A DNA stretch of 64,000 bases from Pseudomonas lini (GCF_001042905.1 NZ_JYLB01000001.1:558001-622000), one strand, 5' to 3'. Positions 27,021-36,116 are shown, numbered from the stretch's first letter. Notes: a model not told the origin generated them from the letters alone. Numbers and translations are program-made.

Positions 27021-27112
27021 CTGTGGGAGCGGGCTTGCTCGCGAAGGCGGAGTGTCAGACGACATCAATGTTGCCTGTGCCGCCGCCTTCGCGAGCAAGC
27101 CCGCTCCCACAG
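27021..27112. repeat. Paired REP palindrome
   Basis: Perfect 30-bp arms (27021-27050 and 27083-27112) with the core 'gtgggagcgggcttgctcgc'. It lies between the convergent RND and MFS genes. Confidence 0.92.
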
Positions 27113-27134
27113 GTCTCGCGTTAACTGACAGGCA

Positions 27135-28352
27135 TCAGGCTTTGGCCTTTTCCATCGATACAGTCAGTGGGGTCGAACGGGCAATCACGCTGATGATGGT
27201 CAGTGCTGCAATCACCAACCCGGGGGAGGTCGCCAGCAATACCCCGGTGGTGCCGGCTCCGGCTGCCAGAATCTGCCCCGCGGCCAAGGGCCCGGCAACT
27301 GACCCCAGGCGACCGATGGCCACTGCCGCGCCGACGCCGGTGGCACGCACCGAAGTGGGGTACGACGGCGGTGCCAGCGCGTAAAGCACCAGTTGCGCAG
27401 CCATCACAAACAACCCCGCGGCAAACCCGGCGATGCCCATAGGAACAATACCCACCGACAGGCCGACTCCGGCCAGCGCCACCAGCAACCCGGCATAGAC
27501 AAACAGCACCACCTTGATGCCGTTGCAGCGATCCAGCAGCACTCCGCCGAGCAGGGAGCCGAGGGCGCCGCCGATATTGAACAGCATCTGCACCAGGCCC
27601 GCCTGGGGTTTGCTGAATCCCTGTTCCAGCAGCAGTGATGGCAGCCAGTTGAGCAACATGTACATCACGGTCAGGGTGAAGAAGTAGCTCAGCCACAGCG
27701 CCAGGGTGACGCGAGCCCGGCCTTCGCCAAACAGTGCCTGGCCGGTTGAAGCGCGCGCCACATTGACAGTCCCTTGCTGCTGGCGAAAGGCGCTGGACTC
27801 GGGCAACAACAGGATCATCAGCGGCACCACCAGCAACGGTGCGAGACCGCCGATGATGAAGGTCGCCTGCCAATGATCGGTGAACAGCATGGCGACCACC
27901 GCCGCCAGTGCTCCACCCAACGGCACGCCGGCATACATGATGCTGATGGCGGTACCACGGCGTTGTTCACCCACGGCTTCGGCGCACAGGGCAATCAGGT
28001 TGGGCAGGGCGGCGCCCAGGCCCAGGCCGGTCATGAAGCGCGCCAGCAGCAGGCTGGAGAAAGTGCTGACATAGGCAGTGCTGAGCGAGAACACGCCGAA
28101 CAGCAACACGGCGCCGATGAGGATTTTTTTGCGACCGATGCGATCGGCAATCCAGCCGCCGAAGAAGGCGCCGGGCAGCAAGCCGATGATGCCGGCACTG
28201 AACACCCAGCCCATCATTTTCGGGTCCAGGGCAAAGGTCTGGCGCAGGCCCGCGGCGGCAGTGCCGGCAGCTTGCAGGTCGAAGCCTTCAATCAATGCAA
28301 CGATAAAACACAGGGCGATGGTCAGCGTCGTACGACGTGATGGGGTGTCCAT
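27135..28352 (-). CDS. MFS aromatic acid:H+ symporter (AAHS family, MhpT-like)
   Basis: A 405-residue, 12-helix inner membrane transporter. The AAHS features are clear: IVALIEGFDLQAAGTAAAGL in helix 1, GGWIADRIGRKKILIG in the loop 2-3 signature, and ALAPPSYPTSVRATGVG late in the protein. The overall sequence follows E. coli MhpT (3-hydroxyphenylpropionate importer) closely. In this island a hydroxycinnamate such as ferulate is the likeliest cargo. GAGG lies 6 nt before the ATG at 28352. It is divergent from the OprD gene across a dyad-rich 335-bp region, suggesting joint control of outer and inner membrane uptake. Confidence 0.88.
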   Translation of the reverse strand: MDTPSRRTTLTIALCFIVALIEGFDLQAAGTAAAGLRQTFALDPKMMGWVFSAGIIGLLPGAFFGGWIADRIGRKKILIGAVLLFGVFSLSTAYVSTFSSLLLARFMTGLGLGAALPNLIALCAEAVGEQRRGTAISIMYAGVPLGGALAAVVAMLFTDHWQATFIIGGLAPLLVVPLMILLLPESSAFRQQQGTVNVARASTGQALFGEGRARVTLALWLSYFFTLTVMYMLLNWLPSLLLEQGFSKPQAGLVQMLFNIGGALGSLLGGVLLDRCNGIKVVLFVYAGLLVALAGVGLSVGIVPMGIAGFAAGLFVMAAQLVLYALAPPSYPTSVRATGVGAAVAIGRLGSVAGPLAAGQILAAGAGTTGVLLATSPGLVIAALTIISVIARSTPLTVSMEKAKA

Positions 28353-28687
28353 GGCGAACCTCATTATTGTTTTTGTTGGTGTGCTGACGGGGGAGCGCGA
28401 GCCTGCTCGCCTCAAGCGATGACAGGCTGGAATTAAGATTAACAAAGATAACTAAAAAATGAACGGTCAAGGATGTTCGCTAAAAAATGACGTTTATTCC
28501 ATTGAAATCAATGTCATGACGTATGAGTGAAGATTTATCTAAAAAATAGATAATAATATTAATGTTCGATTATCGGTCATTGTGGATTGACGCCACCCCT
28601 CGGCTGTTTCCATTCTCTGGCCTGAGATCCCTGGAACAACCCTGGCGATCCCGTTCAAAAAACAACAACAATAAGTGGACATCGAAC
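28353..28687. promoter_or_regulatory. Divergent MFS/OprD promoter region with two dyads
   Basis: This 335-bp AT-rich gap holds two perfect inverted repeats: CATTGA-AA-TCAATG (28500-28513) and TTATCTA-N5-TAGATAA (28535-28553). No gene is seen. A half-match to the ech-type dyad near 28432-28452 is too weak to call. The dyads are candidate operators for the importer and porin genes; the regulator is unknown. Confidence 0.5.
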
Positions 28688-29998
28688 ATGCCAACGCTCC
28701 CTTGGAACCCCCTTGCGGCGACTTCAGCCTTACCTGTTCGCGCACCTTGCCTGGTCCTGTTGGGTTTGAGTGTGATTGCCACCCCGGCGCTGGCCGAAGG
28801 CTTCATCGACGACAGCCACGGCACCTTGACCTTGCGCAATTACTACCTGGATCGCGACTACAAGGATGATGGGGCGAAAACCGCGGCCAGGGAATGGGCT
28901 CAGGGTTTCATCATGAATGTGGAGTCGGGCTTTACCCCGGGGGCTGTCGGCTTCGGCCTGGATGCCCGCGGGCTGATGGGGGTGAAGCTGGACTCGTCGC
29001 CGGACCGTAGCGGCACCGAGTTGCTGCCGGTGTCCAGCAGCGACAAGCGCGCGGCGGACGAATATTCGCGCCTGGCCATGACCGCCAAGATGCGTTTTGC
29101 CCAGACCACGGTGAAGACCGGTGATGTGTCGATCTTCCTGCCATTCGCTTTCGCTAGCCCGTCGCGGCTGTTGCCGCAGACTTTTCGCGGCACTATCCTC
29201 AGTTCCAAGGACATCGACGGACTGACCCTCAACACCGGCTACATCGATCGCATCAACAAGCGTGATTCCACCGATTACCAGCCGATGAGCATCGCCTCGC
29301 CGAACCGGCGTTTCAATGGCGCGGCCACGTCATCGCACATGGCCTATGTTGGCGGCGATTATCAGGTGAACAAGGACCTCAGTCTGCGTGCGTATCACGC
29401 CGAAGTGGCGGACCTGTACCAGCAGAATACCCTGGCCTTGCTGCACAATCTGCAGGTGGGCGAGGGCACGCTGACCACCGATCTGCGCAGTTTTTTCAGC
29501 GACGAGGATGGCAGCGCCAAGGCCGGCAAGGTGGACAACCGCAATTTGTCGGCGCTGTTCGGTTATCGCTTTGGCGGTCATCGCCTGAGCCTGGGCTATA
29601 TGCACGCCAGTGGAGATACAGCGACGCCTTATGTGTCGGGCACCGAGTTGATGGGCATGAGTGAGCTGACGATGAGTTCGGACTTCCTCAATGCCAAGGA
29701 GCGAACCTGGCAAGCGATGTACGACTATGACTTCACCGCCGTCGGGGTGCCCGGGCTGAAGAGCCGGCTGCGTTATGTGCGCGGTGACCATATCGAGCTG
29801 ACGGCGCTGAATGCCGACGACCGCAAGGAGCGAGAATTCCAGATGGAGCTGGGGTATGTGATCCAGAGTGGCCCGCTGAAGAATGTCGGACTGATGGCGC
29901 GCAAGTCGATCTATCGCAATGACTTCCCCGCCGGCGCGGCGTTTCGCGATGAAAACCAGACCCGCTTTCTGGTGCTTTACACCGTGCCGATCTGGTAA
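28688..29998 (+). CDS. OprD-family outer membrane porin (aromatic-acid type by context)
   Basis: A 436-residue porin precursor. A signal peptide ends at VIATPALA and is followed by the OprD mature start EGFIDDSHGTLTLRNYYLDRDY. Beta-strand repeats follow and the C-terminus is LVLYTVPIW, ending in an aromatic residue as expected for outer membrane assembly. The ATG at 28688 has a GGA ribosome site and leaves a normal signal peptide; the reading frame opens earlier at 28562. Divergent pairing with an aromatic-acid importer suggests it passes vanillate or hydroxycinnamates, as described for some OprD members such as OpdK. Specificity is inferred. Confidence 0.9.
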   Translation: MPTLPWNPLAATSALPVRAPCLVLLGLSVIATPALAEGFIDDSHGTLTLRNYYLDRDYKDDGAKTAAREWAQGFIMNVESGFTPGAVGFGLDARGLMGVKLDSSPDRSGTELLPVSSSDKRAADEYSRLAMTAKMRFAQTTVKTGDVSIFLPFAFASPSRLLPQTFRGTILSSKDIDGLTLNTGYIDRINKRDSTDYQPMSIASPNRRFNGAATSSHMAYVGGDYQVNKDLSLRAYHAEVADLYQQNTLALLHNLQVGEGTLTTDLRSFFSDEDGSAKAGKVDNRNLSALFGYRFGGHRLSLGYMHASGDTATPYVSGTELMGMSELTMSSDFLNAKERTWQAMYDYDFTAVGVPGLKSRLRYVRGDHIELTALNADDRKEREFQMELGYVIQSGPLKNVGLMARKSIYRNDFPAGAAFRDENQTRFLVLYTVPIW

Positions 29999-30043
29999 GT
30001 CGTTTTTACCTGCCTGAGTATGCGTTTCTTGATTTTTATGATG

Positions 30044-30853
30044 TACATATCCGTTTCTGCGGTAACGGCTTCTATTGGTTTCGCTTTTACAGCGAGTCAC
30101 TTTCGAAAAGCGCGAAAGTAACCAAAGCGCTTTTGCCCCTTTCGTTCGGTGCCTCGCCTAGGCTCGGCATGCCCTCGCTCCGGTCCTGCTCCGTGGGCCC
30201 GCCGCGATCGGCCATCCATGGCCGTGCGCGGCTAACCCGGCATCCATGCCGGGTTGCCCACTGCGCAGAACCTCCACTCGGCCTCTCGAGGGTGCGGTGC
30301 CTCAAGATCAAGAGCTGCAGGCGAGCTAACGCTCGGCCTGTTGAGTGGTGAACAGCAGAGCAGATGTGCTCTGATTTTTTGTGGGAGCTGGCTTGTCGGG
30401 GCGCCGCATCGCTGCGATGGTGCCCTGTCAGCCGACCCATCTTCCCCGGATGTACTCACTCCAACTGTGGGAGCTGGCTTGCCTGCGATGGCGGCCTGTC
30501 AGTCGACCAATCTCCCCCGGGATGTACTCAGTCCAACTGTGGGAGCGGGCTTGCTCGCAAAGCTGTTGATCTTGCCGTTGCTGTTGCCCCTTTCCCAGAG
30601 GCCGAACGCAGGCGTTGCGCAGGGGGCACCGCGGCAAGGATGCCGCGGCAAGGATGCCGCGGTAGCCGCCCCCGGCCATGGATGGCCGATGGCGGCGGGC
30701 CCCCGGAGCAATGCCGGAGAGAGGGCATGCCGAGCCTAGGCGAGGCACCGAATGGCGGGGCAAAAAGCGCTTTGGTTACTTTCGCGCTTTTCGAAAGTGA
30801 CTCGCTGTAAAAGCGAAACCGCCAGCGGCCGTTACCGCAGAAACGGATATGTA
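30044..30853. repeat. Long inverted-repeat intergenic element (about 180-bp arms)
   Basis: The left arm (30044 to about 30228) returns as an imperfect reverse complement at about 30675-30853. Near-identical blocks include 'tacatatccgtttctgcgg', the stretch beginning 'tttcgcttttacagcgagtc', and 'ggtgcctcgcctaggctcgg'. Between the arms lie three direct REP-like copies starting at 30380, 30466 and 30538 (the last two 72 bp apart) and a tandem 'gccgcggcaaggat' repeat near 30630-30662. The gap from 29999 to 30960 has no gene I would support: open frames across it are repeat-driven and lack ribosome sites. No transposase is present. Confidence 0.85.
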
Positions 30854-30960
30854 CTCCAAAACACCAAGCCCCAACAGCAAATATCTAGCTCAAGAGATGT
30901 GTAGAGACCCATGCTGCCATGAGGCCGGCCGTTCCCCAGGAACGCGCCGGCGTTGGCGTT

Positions 30961-31449
30961 TCAGGCCTGGTAGACCTTCTTCAGCAACCTGAGCAGTTCT
31001 TCGCGTTCCTGGCTGTCGAGGTTGGACGTTGCGTCCATGTCGCTCTCGGCAGCGATCAGTTTCAGCTCCTTGAGCAGGGCCTCGCCGGTCTTGCTGAGAA
31101 AAATCCCATAGGAGCGCTTGTCCGGTTTGCAGCGCACCCGCACCGCCAATGCCCGGCTTTCCAGTTTGTTCAGCAGTGGCACCACTTGCGGTGGCTCGAT
31201 GGTCAAGGCCTTGGCCAGATCGGCCTGCATCAGCCCTGGGTTCTGGTCGATGATCGCCAGGGCCGAAAACTGGGCCGGTCGCAAGTCGTGGGCCGAGAGC
31301 CGACCAATGAGGTTCTGGAACAGTTTCAGCTGCGCCCGGCGCATGGCGTAACCGATCAGATCGTCCAGGGCGGAATCCAGCGGTGCCTGGGGTTCGGCGC
31401 TGTCGGCAGGGGCCTCGGGGGCGGCGGCAATCTTGGAAGACTTGGCCAT
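30961..31449 (-). CDS. ferR: MarR-family regulator of hydroxycinnamate genes
   Basis: A 162-residue winged-helix protein of the MarR family. The core runs LIGYAMRRAQLKLFQNLIG, then LRPAQFSALAIIDQNPGLMQADLAKALTIEPPQVVPLLNKLESRALAVRVRCKPDKRSYG split over helix 2 to the wing, with the wing at about residues 100-112. It is divergent from ech, the position of FerR/HcaR-type regulators that respond to hydroxycinnamoyl-CoA. The dyad at 31587 lies in the shared 211-bp promoter region. From that dyad's two relatives this protein probably also controls the esterase and the sigma-54 activator. FerR identity is by context, not by comparison. Confidence 0.8.
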   Translation of the reverse strand: MAKSSKIAAAPEAPADSAEPQAPLDSALDDLIGYAMRRAQLKLFQNLIGRLSAHDLRPAQFSALAIIDQNPGLMQADLAKALTIEPPQVVPLLNKLESRALAVRVRCKPDKRSYGIFLSKTGEALLKELKLIAAESDMDATSNLDSQEREELLRLLKKVYQA

Positions 31450-31586
31450 TGCAGGGTGAATCCTCAGCTGGCGGTTAAGAAGACTATCTAGTTTGCCGAG
31501 GTTGGCCGGGGATAGCCATGACCTCTTTCAGATCTCTGGGCGTTGCGCCTGTTTTCGGGACGAAAAATATTTGGTTAATTTAATTA

Positions 31587-31606
31587 ATAGTTAATTGACA
31601 TAACTA
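31587..31606. promoter_or_regulatory. Dyad operator before ech (copy 2) overlapping a -35 box
   Basis: TAGTTA (31588-31593) and TAACTA (31601-31606) form a perfect inverted repeat with a 7-nt spacer. The spacer contains TTGACA (31595-31600), a consensus -35, with TTTAAT or TAATTT as -10 candidates 15-17 bp on. An operator over the -35 fits repression by the divergently encoded MarR protein. Confidence 0.75.
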
Positions 31607-31660
31607 ATATTGGGGTTTAATTTTTACCCATCGTCAAGCCAAGAACAAGAGAGCATCGCC

Positions 31661-32491
31661 ATGAGCAATTACGAAGGTCGCTGGACAACGGTCAAAGTGG
31701 AAATCGAGGAAGGCATCGCCTGGGTCATCCTCAATCGCCCGGAAAAGCGCAACGCCATGAGCCCGACATTGAACCGCGAGATGATCGACGTTCTGGAAAC
31801 CCTGGAGCAGGATCCAGACGCCGGTGTGCTGGTGCTGACCGGTGCGGGCGAAGCCTGGACTGCGGGCATGGACCTCAAGGAATACTTCCGCGAAGTGGAC
31901 ACCGGCCCGGAAATCCTTCAAGAAAAAATTCGCCGCGAAGCTTCTCAATGGCAATGGAAACTGCTGCGCATGTACGCCAAGCCAACCATCGCCATGGTCA
32001 ACGGCTGGTGCTTCGGTGGCGGTTTCAGCCCGCTGGTGGCCTGCGACCTGGCGATCTGCGCCGATGAAGCGACCTTCGGCCTGTCGGAAATCAACTGGGG
32101 CATCCCGCCAGGCAACCTGGTGAGCAAGGCCATGGCCGACACCGTGGGCCATCGCCAGTCGCTGTACTACATCATGACCGGCAAGACCTTTGGCGGGCAG
32201 AAAGCCGCCGAGATGGGCCTGGTCAACGAAAGCGTACCCCTGGCGCAACTGCGTGAAGTGACGATCGAGCTGGCGCGTAACCTGCTGGAGAAAAACCCGG
32301 TGGTGCTGCGGGCGGCCAAGCACGGCTTCAAGCGTTGCCGCGAGCTGACCTGGGAGCAGAACGAAGATTACCTCTACGCCAAGCTCGATCAGTCGCGCCT
32401 GCTGGACACCGAAGGTGGCCGCGAGCAGGGCATGAAGCAGTTCCTAGATGACAAGAGCATCAAGCCCGGTTTGCAGACTTACAAGCGCTGA
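31661..32491 (+). CDS. ech: Hydroxycinnamoyl-CoA hydratase-lyase (feruloyl-CoA to vanillin)
   Basis: A 276-residue crotonase-fold enzyme. It hydrates feruloyl-CoA (or coumaroyl-/caffeoyl-CoA) and cleaves it by retro-aldol chemistry to vanillin (or the matching benzaldehyde) plus acetyl-CoA. The opening MSNYEGRWTTVKVE and overall sequence fit the HCHL group. Tyr75, Glu143 (GLSEINWG) and Tyr239 fall exactly at the positions known for catalysis in the P. fluorescens enzyme. The oxyanion-hole segments AGMDLKEY and CFGGGFSP are present. AAGAGAG at 31647-31653 sets the ATG at 31661 rather than the earlier in-frame opening at 31610. vdh and fcs follow on the same strand. Confidence 0.96.
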   Translation: MSNYEGRWTTVKVEIEEGIAWVILNRPEKRNAMSPTLNREMIDVLETLEQDPDAGVLVLTGAGEAWTAGMDLKEYFREVDTGPEILQEKIRREASQWQWKLLRMYAKPTIAMVNGWCFGGGFSPLVACDLAICADEATFGLSEINWGIPPGNLVSKAMADTVGHRQSLYYIMTGKTFGGQKAAEMGLVNESVPLAQLREVTIELARNLLEKNPVVLRAAKHGFKRCRELTWEQNEDYLYAKLDQSRLLDTEGGREQGMKQFLDDKSIKPGLQTYKR

Positions 32492-32619
32492 AACCCGGCA
32501 TTGAATCAGGGCGAGCTGGCCGGGCGATCGAGCGTCCGCCAGCTGTTCGCCCCGGCGCCCAGGCGCTACTGTGAGCCCCTCGAACGTATTCCCGATAAAG
32601 ACAATAAAGAGGAATCACC

Positions 32620-34068
32620 ATGCTGGACGTGCCCCTGCTGATCGGCGGCCAGTCGTGCCCCGCCCGAGACGGACGAACCTTCGAACGGCGTAATCCGGTG
32701 ACCGGTGAAGTTGTGTCGCGCGTTGCCGCCGCCACCCTGGAAGATGCCGACGCCGCCGTGGCTGCGGCCAAAGCGGCATTTCCCGCCTGGGCGGCCCTGG
32801 CCCCCAATGAACGACGCACCCGGTTGTTGCGTGCGGCCGAGCAGTTGCAGGCCCGCAGCGCGGAATTCATCGCGGCGGCCGGTGAGACCGGCGCCATGGC
32901 CAACTGGTACGGTTTCAATGTGCATCTGGCGTCCAACATGCTGCGCGAAGCCGCGTGCATGACCACTCAGATCACCGGCGAAGTCATTCCCTCCGATGTG
33001 CCCGGCAGCTTCGCCATGGCCTTGCGTCAACCCTGCGGCGTGGTGCTGGGCATCGCGCCCTGGAATGCCCCAGTGATCCTCGCCACCCGCGCCATCGCCA
33101 TGCCGTTGGCCTGCGGAAACACTGTGGTGCTCAAGGCGTCGGAACTGAGCCCGGCGGTGCACCGCCTGATCGGTCAGGTGTTGCAGGACGCAGGCCTCGG
33201 CGACGGCGTGGTCAATGTCATCAGCAATGCGCCCCAGGATGCCGCGGCGATTGTCGAGCGGCTGATCGCCAATCCCGCGGTGCGTCGGGTCAACTTCACC
33301 GGCTCGACCCATGTCGGGCGTATCGTCGGTGAACTGTCGGCACGTCATCTCAAACCGGCGTTGCTGGAACTGGGAGGCAAGGCACCATTCCTGGTGTTGG
33401 AGGATGCCGACCTGGATGCGGCGGTGGAGGCTGCAGCCTTCGGCGCCTTCTTCAACCAGGGACAAATTTGCATGTCCACCGAGCGTCTGATCGTCGATGC
33501 AAAGGTGGCCGATGCCTTTGTCGCCAAGCTCGCGGCGAAGATCGCCACCTTGCCCGCCGGCAACCCCAACGTCGAAGGTTCGGTCCTCGGTTCTCTGGTG
33601 GACAGCAGCGCCGGTGAGCGCATTAAACTGTTGATCGACGATGCCCTCGACAAGGGTGCCACCCTGGTTACGGGTGGCCAACTGGAAGGCAGCATTCTGC
33701 AGCCGACCTTGCTCGACGGCGTCACCGATGCCATGCGTTTGTACCGCGAAGAGTCCTTCGGCCCTGTGGCGGTGGTGTTGCGTGGCGAGGGCGATGAAGC
33801 ACTGTTGTGCCTGGCCAACGATTCCGAGTTCGGTCTGTCGGCGGCGATTTTCAGCCGCGACACCGGGCGCGCTCTGGCTCTGGCCCAGCGGGTCGAGTCG
33901 GGCATCTGCCATATCAACGGCCCGACCGTGCACGACGAGGCGCAGATGCCCTTCGGCGGAGTCAAGTCCAGCGGCTATGGCAGTTTTGGCGGCAAGGCGT
34001 CCATCGAGCATTTCACCCAGTTACGCTGGGTGACCTTGCAGAACGGACCGCGGCACTACCCGATCTGA
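32620..34068 (+). CDS. vdh: Vanillin dehydrogenase
   Basis: A 482-residue NAD(P)-dependent ALDH that oxidises vanillin to vanillate in the cytoplasm. Landmarks are GIAPWNAPVILATRA, FTGSTHVGRIVGELS, ALLELGGKAPFLVL with the general-base Glu, the nucleophile Cys in FFNQGQICMSTERL, and EESFGPVAVV. The C-terminus (MPFGGVKSSGYGSFGGK, then FTQLRWVTLQNGPRHYPI) is typical of Vdh. It stands between ech and fcs, the classic ferulate gene order. An 'ataaagagg' ribosome site precedes the ATG. It should also accept protocatechualdehyde and 4-hydroxybenzaldehyde, as known for this family. Confidence 0.95.
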   Translation: MLDVPLLIGGQSCPARDGRTFERRNPVTGEVVSRVAAATLEDADAAVAAAKAAFPAWAALAPNERRTRLLRAAEQLQARSAEFIAAAGETGAMANWYGFNVHLASNMLREAACMTTQITGEVIPSDVPGSFAMALRQPCGVVLGIAPWNAPVILATRAIAMPLACGNTVVLKASELSPAVHRLIGQVLQDAGLGDGVVNVISNAPQDAAAIVERLIANPAVRRVNFTGSTHVGRIVGELSARHLKPALLELGGKAPFLVLEDADLDAAVEAAAFGAFFNQGQICMSTERLIVDAKVADAFVAKLAAKIATLPAGNPNVEGSVLGSLVDSSAGERIKLLIDDALDKGATLVTGGQLEGSILQPTLLDGVTDAMRLYREESFGPVAVVLRGEGDEALLCLANDSEFGLSAAIFSRDTGRALALAQRVESGICHINGPTVHDEAQMPFGGVKSSGYGSFGGKASIEHFTQLRWVTLQNGPRHYPI

Positions 34069-34223
34069 GCATCCGTCGCACCGTCGGGCGACGAACGCTT
34101 GAGAGCGATCGTCGCCGGCGTGCAGGCAGACATAACAATAAAGAGGCTGCAGCCACAGGCTGCCATGCCCCGGTTGAACGCATCGCTGCGAGCCGGTGGC
34201 GTGCCTTGATGGAGGACAAGCAC

Positions 34224-36101
34224 GTGAGTTCCGAATTCAGATCGCCACCCCAGACCGAAGCCAACGCGCCGCGCTATCGCCAGGTGTCCATCGGTCATCC
34301 TGCGGTCGAGGTCAGCGAAGAGCAGGGCATCCTGCACATGCGCTCCCTGGAACCCTTGGCCAAGTTGCCTGTACGTTTGCTGGATCGCCTGGTGCATTGG
34401 GCCCAGGTGCGCCCGCAACAGACCTTTATCGCTGCTCGCCAGAACGGCGGCGACTGGCGCCGGGTGAGTTACGCCGAGATGCTGACCAGCGTCCGCGCCA
34501 TTGCCCAAAGCCTGCTCAGTTATGGGCTGTCGGCCGAGCGACCGCTGGCGATCCTCTCGGGCAATGACATCGAGCATTTACAGATTGCCTTGGGCGCGAT
34601 GTATGCCGGGATTCCTTACTGCCCGGTTTCTCCTGCCTATTCGTTGTTGTCCCAGGATTTCGCCAAGCTGCGGCATGTCTGCAATCTGCTGCAACCGGGT
34701 TTGGTGTTCGTCAGCGACGCCGCGGCCTATCAGCGGGCGATCGATGCGGTGCTGCCGGCCGAAACGCCGCTGATCACCGTGCGCGGTCAAATTCCTGGCC
34801 GCAAGCAGGCGAGCTTTGCCAGTCTGCTGGAACAATCCGGCAGTGCCGAGGCCGATTGCGCTTTTACGGCTACCGGGCCGGACAGCATCGCCAAGTTCCT
34901 GTTTACCTCAGGCTCCACCAAGCTGCCCAAGGCAGTGATCACCACTCAGCGCATGCTCTGCGCCAACCAGCAGATGCTGTTGCAGACCTTCCCGGTGTTC
35001 GGCGAAGAACCCCCGGTGCTGGTGGACTGGCTGCCGTGGAATCACACCTTCGGCGGCAGCCACAACGTCGGGATCGTGCTGTACAACGGCGGCACCTTTT
35101 ACCTGGACGACGGCAAGCCGACCGTCCAGGGGTTTGCTGAAACACTGCGCAACCTCAAGGAAATATCGCCCACCGCGTACCTCACCGTGCCCAAAGGCTG
35201 GGAAGAACTGGTCAATGCGCTGGAGCAGGACGGCGAGTTGCGCGAACGTTTCTTCTCGCGCATGAAGCTGTTCTTTTTCGCTGCCGCCGGTTTGTCCCAG
35301 AGGGTTTGGGATCGCCTGGACCGGATCGCCGAACAGCATTGTGGCGAGCGCATTCGCATGATGGCCGGGCTCGGCATGACTGAGGCGGCACCATCCTGCA
35401 CGTTCACCACCGGGCCTCTGTCCATGGCCGGCTACATCGGCCTGCCGGCACCCGGTTGCGAAGTGCGGCTGGTGCCGGTGGACGGCAAACTGGAGGGGCG
35501 TTTTCGTGGGCCGCACATCATGCCGGGTTACTGGCGTGCGCCACAGCAGACCGCCGAAGTGTTCGACGAGCAGGGCTTCTACTGTTCCGGCGACGCGTTG
35601 AAACTGGCCGACGCCCGCGATCCGCAACTGGGGTTGATGTTTGACGGGCGCATCGCCGAGGACTTCAAACTGAGCTCCGGTGTGTTTGTCAGCGTCGGCC
35701 CGTTGCGCAATCGCGCGGTGCTCGAGGGCTCACCCTATGTTCAGGACTTGGTGGTGGCCGCGCCGGACCGCGAGTGCCTGGGTGCGCTGGTCTTTCCCCG
35801 TCTTTACGAATGCCGACGTCTGGCCGGTTTGAGTGCCCACGCCAGCGATGCCGAAGTCCTGGCCAGCGCGCCGGTGCGTCAGTGGTTCGGCGATTGGCTG
35901 CAACGGCTCAACCGCGACGCCACCGGCAATGCCAGCCGCCTGGAATGGATCGCGCTGCTCGACGAACCCGCCTCCATCGACCGCGGTGAAATCACCGACA
36001 AGGGCTCGATCAACCAGCGCGCGGTGCTGCAGTGGCGCGCCGACAAGGTCGAGGCTCTGTATCGCGGCGAGGATGCTTCTATCCTGCGTGCCGGGCGATA
36101 A
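34224..36101 (+). CDS. fcs: Feruloyl-CoA synthetase
   Basis: A 625-residue adenylate-forming enzyme that activates ferulate and related hydroxycinnamates with ATP and CoA. The phosphate loop is FTSGSTKLPKAV, a variant of the usual TSGTTGxPK. Other landmarks are NHTFGGSHNVG, AGLGMTEAAPSCTF, and a FDGRIAEDFKLSSG hinge. I place the start at the GTG at 34224, with GGAGG at 34211-34215; an in-frame ATG at 34209 overlaps that site, and the frame stays open much further upstream inside vdh. The opening RYRQVSIGHPAVEV fits Pseudomonas Fcs. It is the last gene of ech-vdh-fcs; no beta-oxidation genes (acd, aat) follow. Confidence 0.95.
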   Translation: MSSEFRSPPQTEANAPRYRQVSIGHPAVEVSEEQGILHMRSLEPLAKLPVRLLDRLVHWAQVRPQQTFIAARQNGGDWRRVSYAEMLTSVRAIAQSLLSYGLSAERPLAILSGNDIEHLQIALGAMYAGIPYCPVSPAYSLLSQDFAKLRHVCNLLQPGLVFVSDAAAYQRAIDAVLPAETPLITVRGQIPGRKQASFASLLEQSGSAEADCAFTATGPDSIAKFLFTSGSTKLPKAVITTQRMLCANQQMLLQTFPVFGEEPPVLVDWLPWNHTFGGSHNVGIVLYNGGTFYLDDGKPTVQGFAETLRNLKEISPTAYLTVPKGWEELVNALEQDGELRERFFSRMKLFFFAAAGLSQRVWDRLDRIAEQHCGERIRMMAGLGMTEAAPSCTFTTGPLSMAGYIGLPAPGCEVRLVPVDGKLEGRFRGPHIMPGYWRAPQQTAEVFDEQGFYCSGDALKLADARDPQLGLMFDGRIAEDFKLSSGVFVSVGPLRNRAVLEGSPYVQDLVVAAPDRECLGALVFPRLYECRRLAGLSAHASDAEVLASAPVRQWFGDWLQRLNRDATGNASRLEWIALLDEPASIDRGEITDKGSINQRAVLQWRADKVEALYRGEDASILRAGR

Positions 36102-36116
36102 CAAAGCTTAGGATCA

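Noticed and set aside
28432..28452. Possible fourth copy of the ech-type dyad (TTAGTTA half-site) before the MFS gene
   Set aside because: Only one half-site matches; the opposite arm and spacing fail.
30380..30560. Regularly spaced repeats considered as a CRISPR array
   Set aside because: Only three units with unequal spacing (86 and 72 bp) whose repeat is the genome-wide REP core; no cas genes are present.
30133..30810. Several 60-160-residue frames in the OprD-MarR gap
   Set aside because: They are produced by the inverted repeat and REP copies, read in all frames, with no ribosome site or protein-like composition.
34165..34209. A 14-codon leader frame ending TGATG just before fcs
   Set aside because: Its nearest ribosome-like site (AAGAGG, 34141) is too far from the ATG and no regulatory codons stand out.
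33807..34223. Extended N-terminus of feruloyl-CoA synthetase overlapping vdh
   Set aside because: The frame is merely open inside vdh; GGAGG and the GTG at 34224 give the normal Fcs length.
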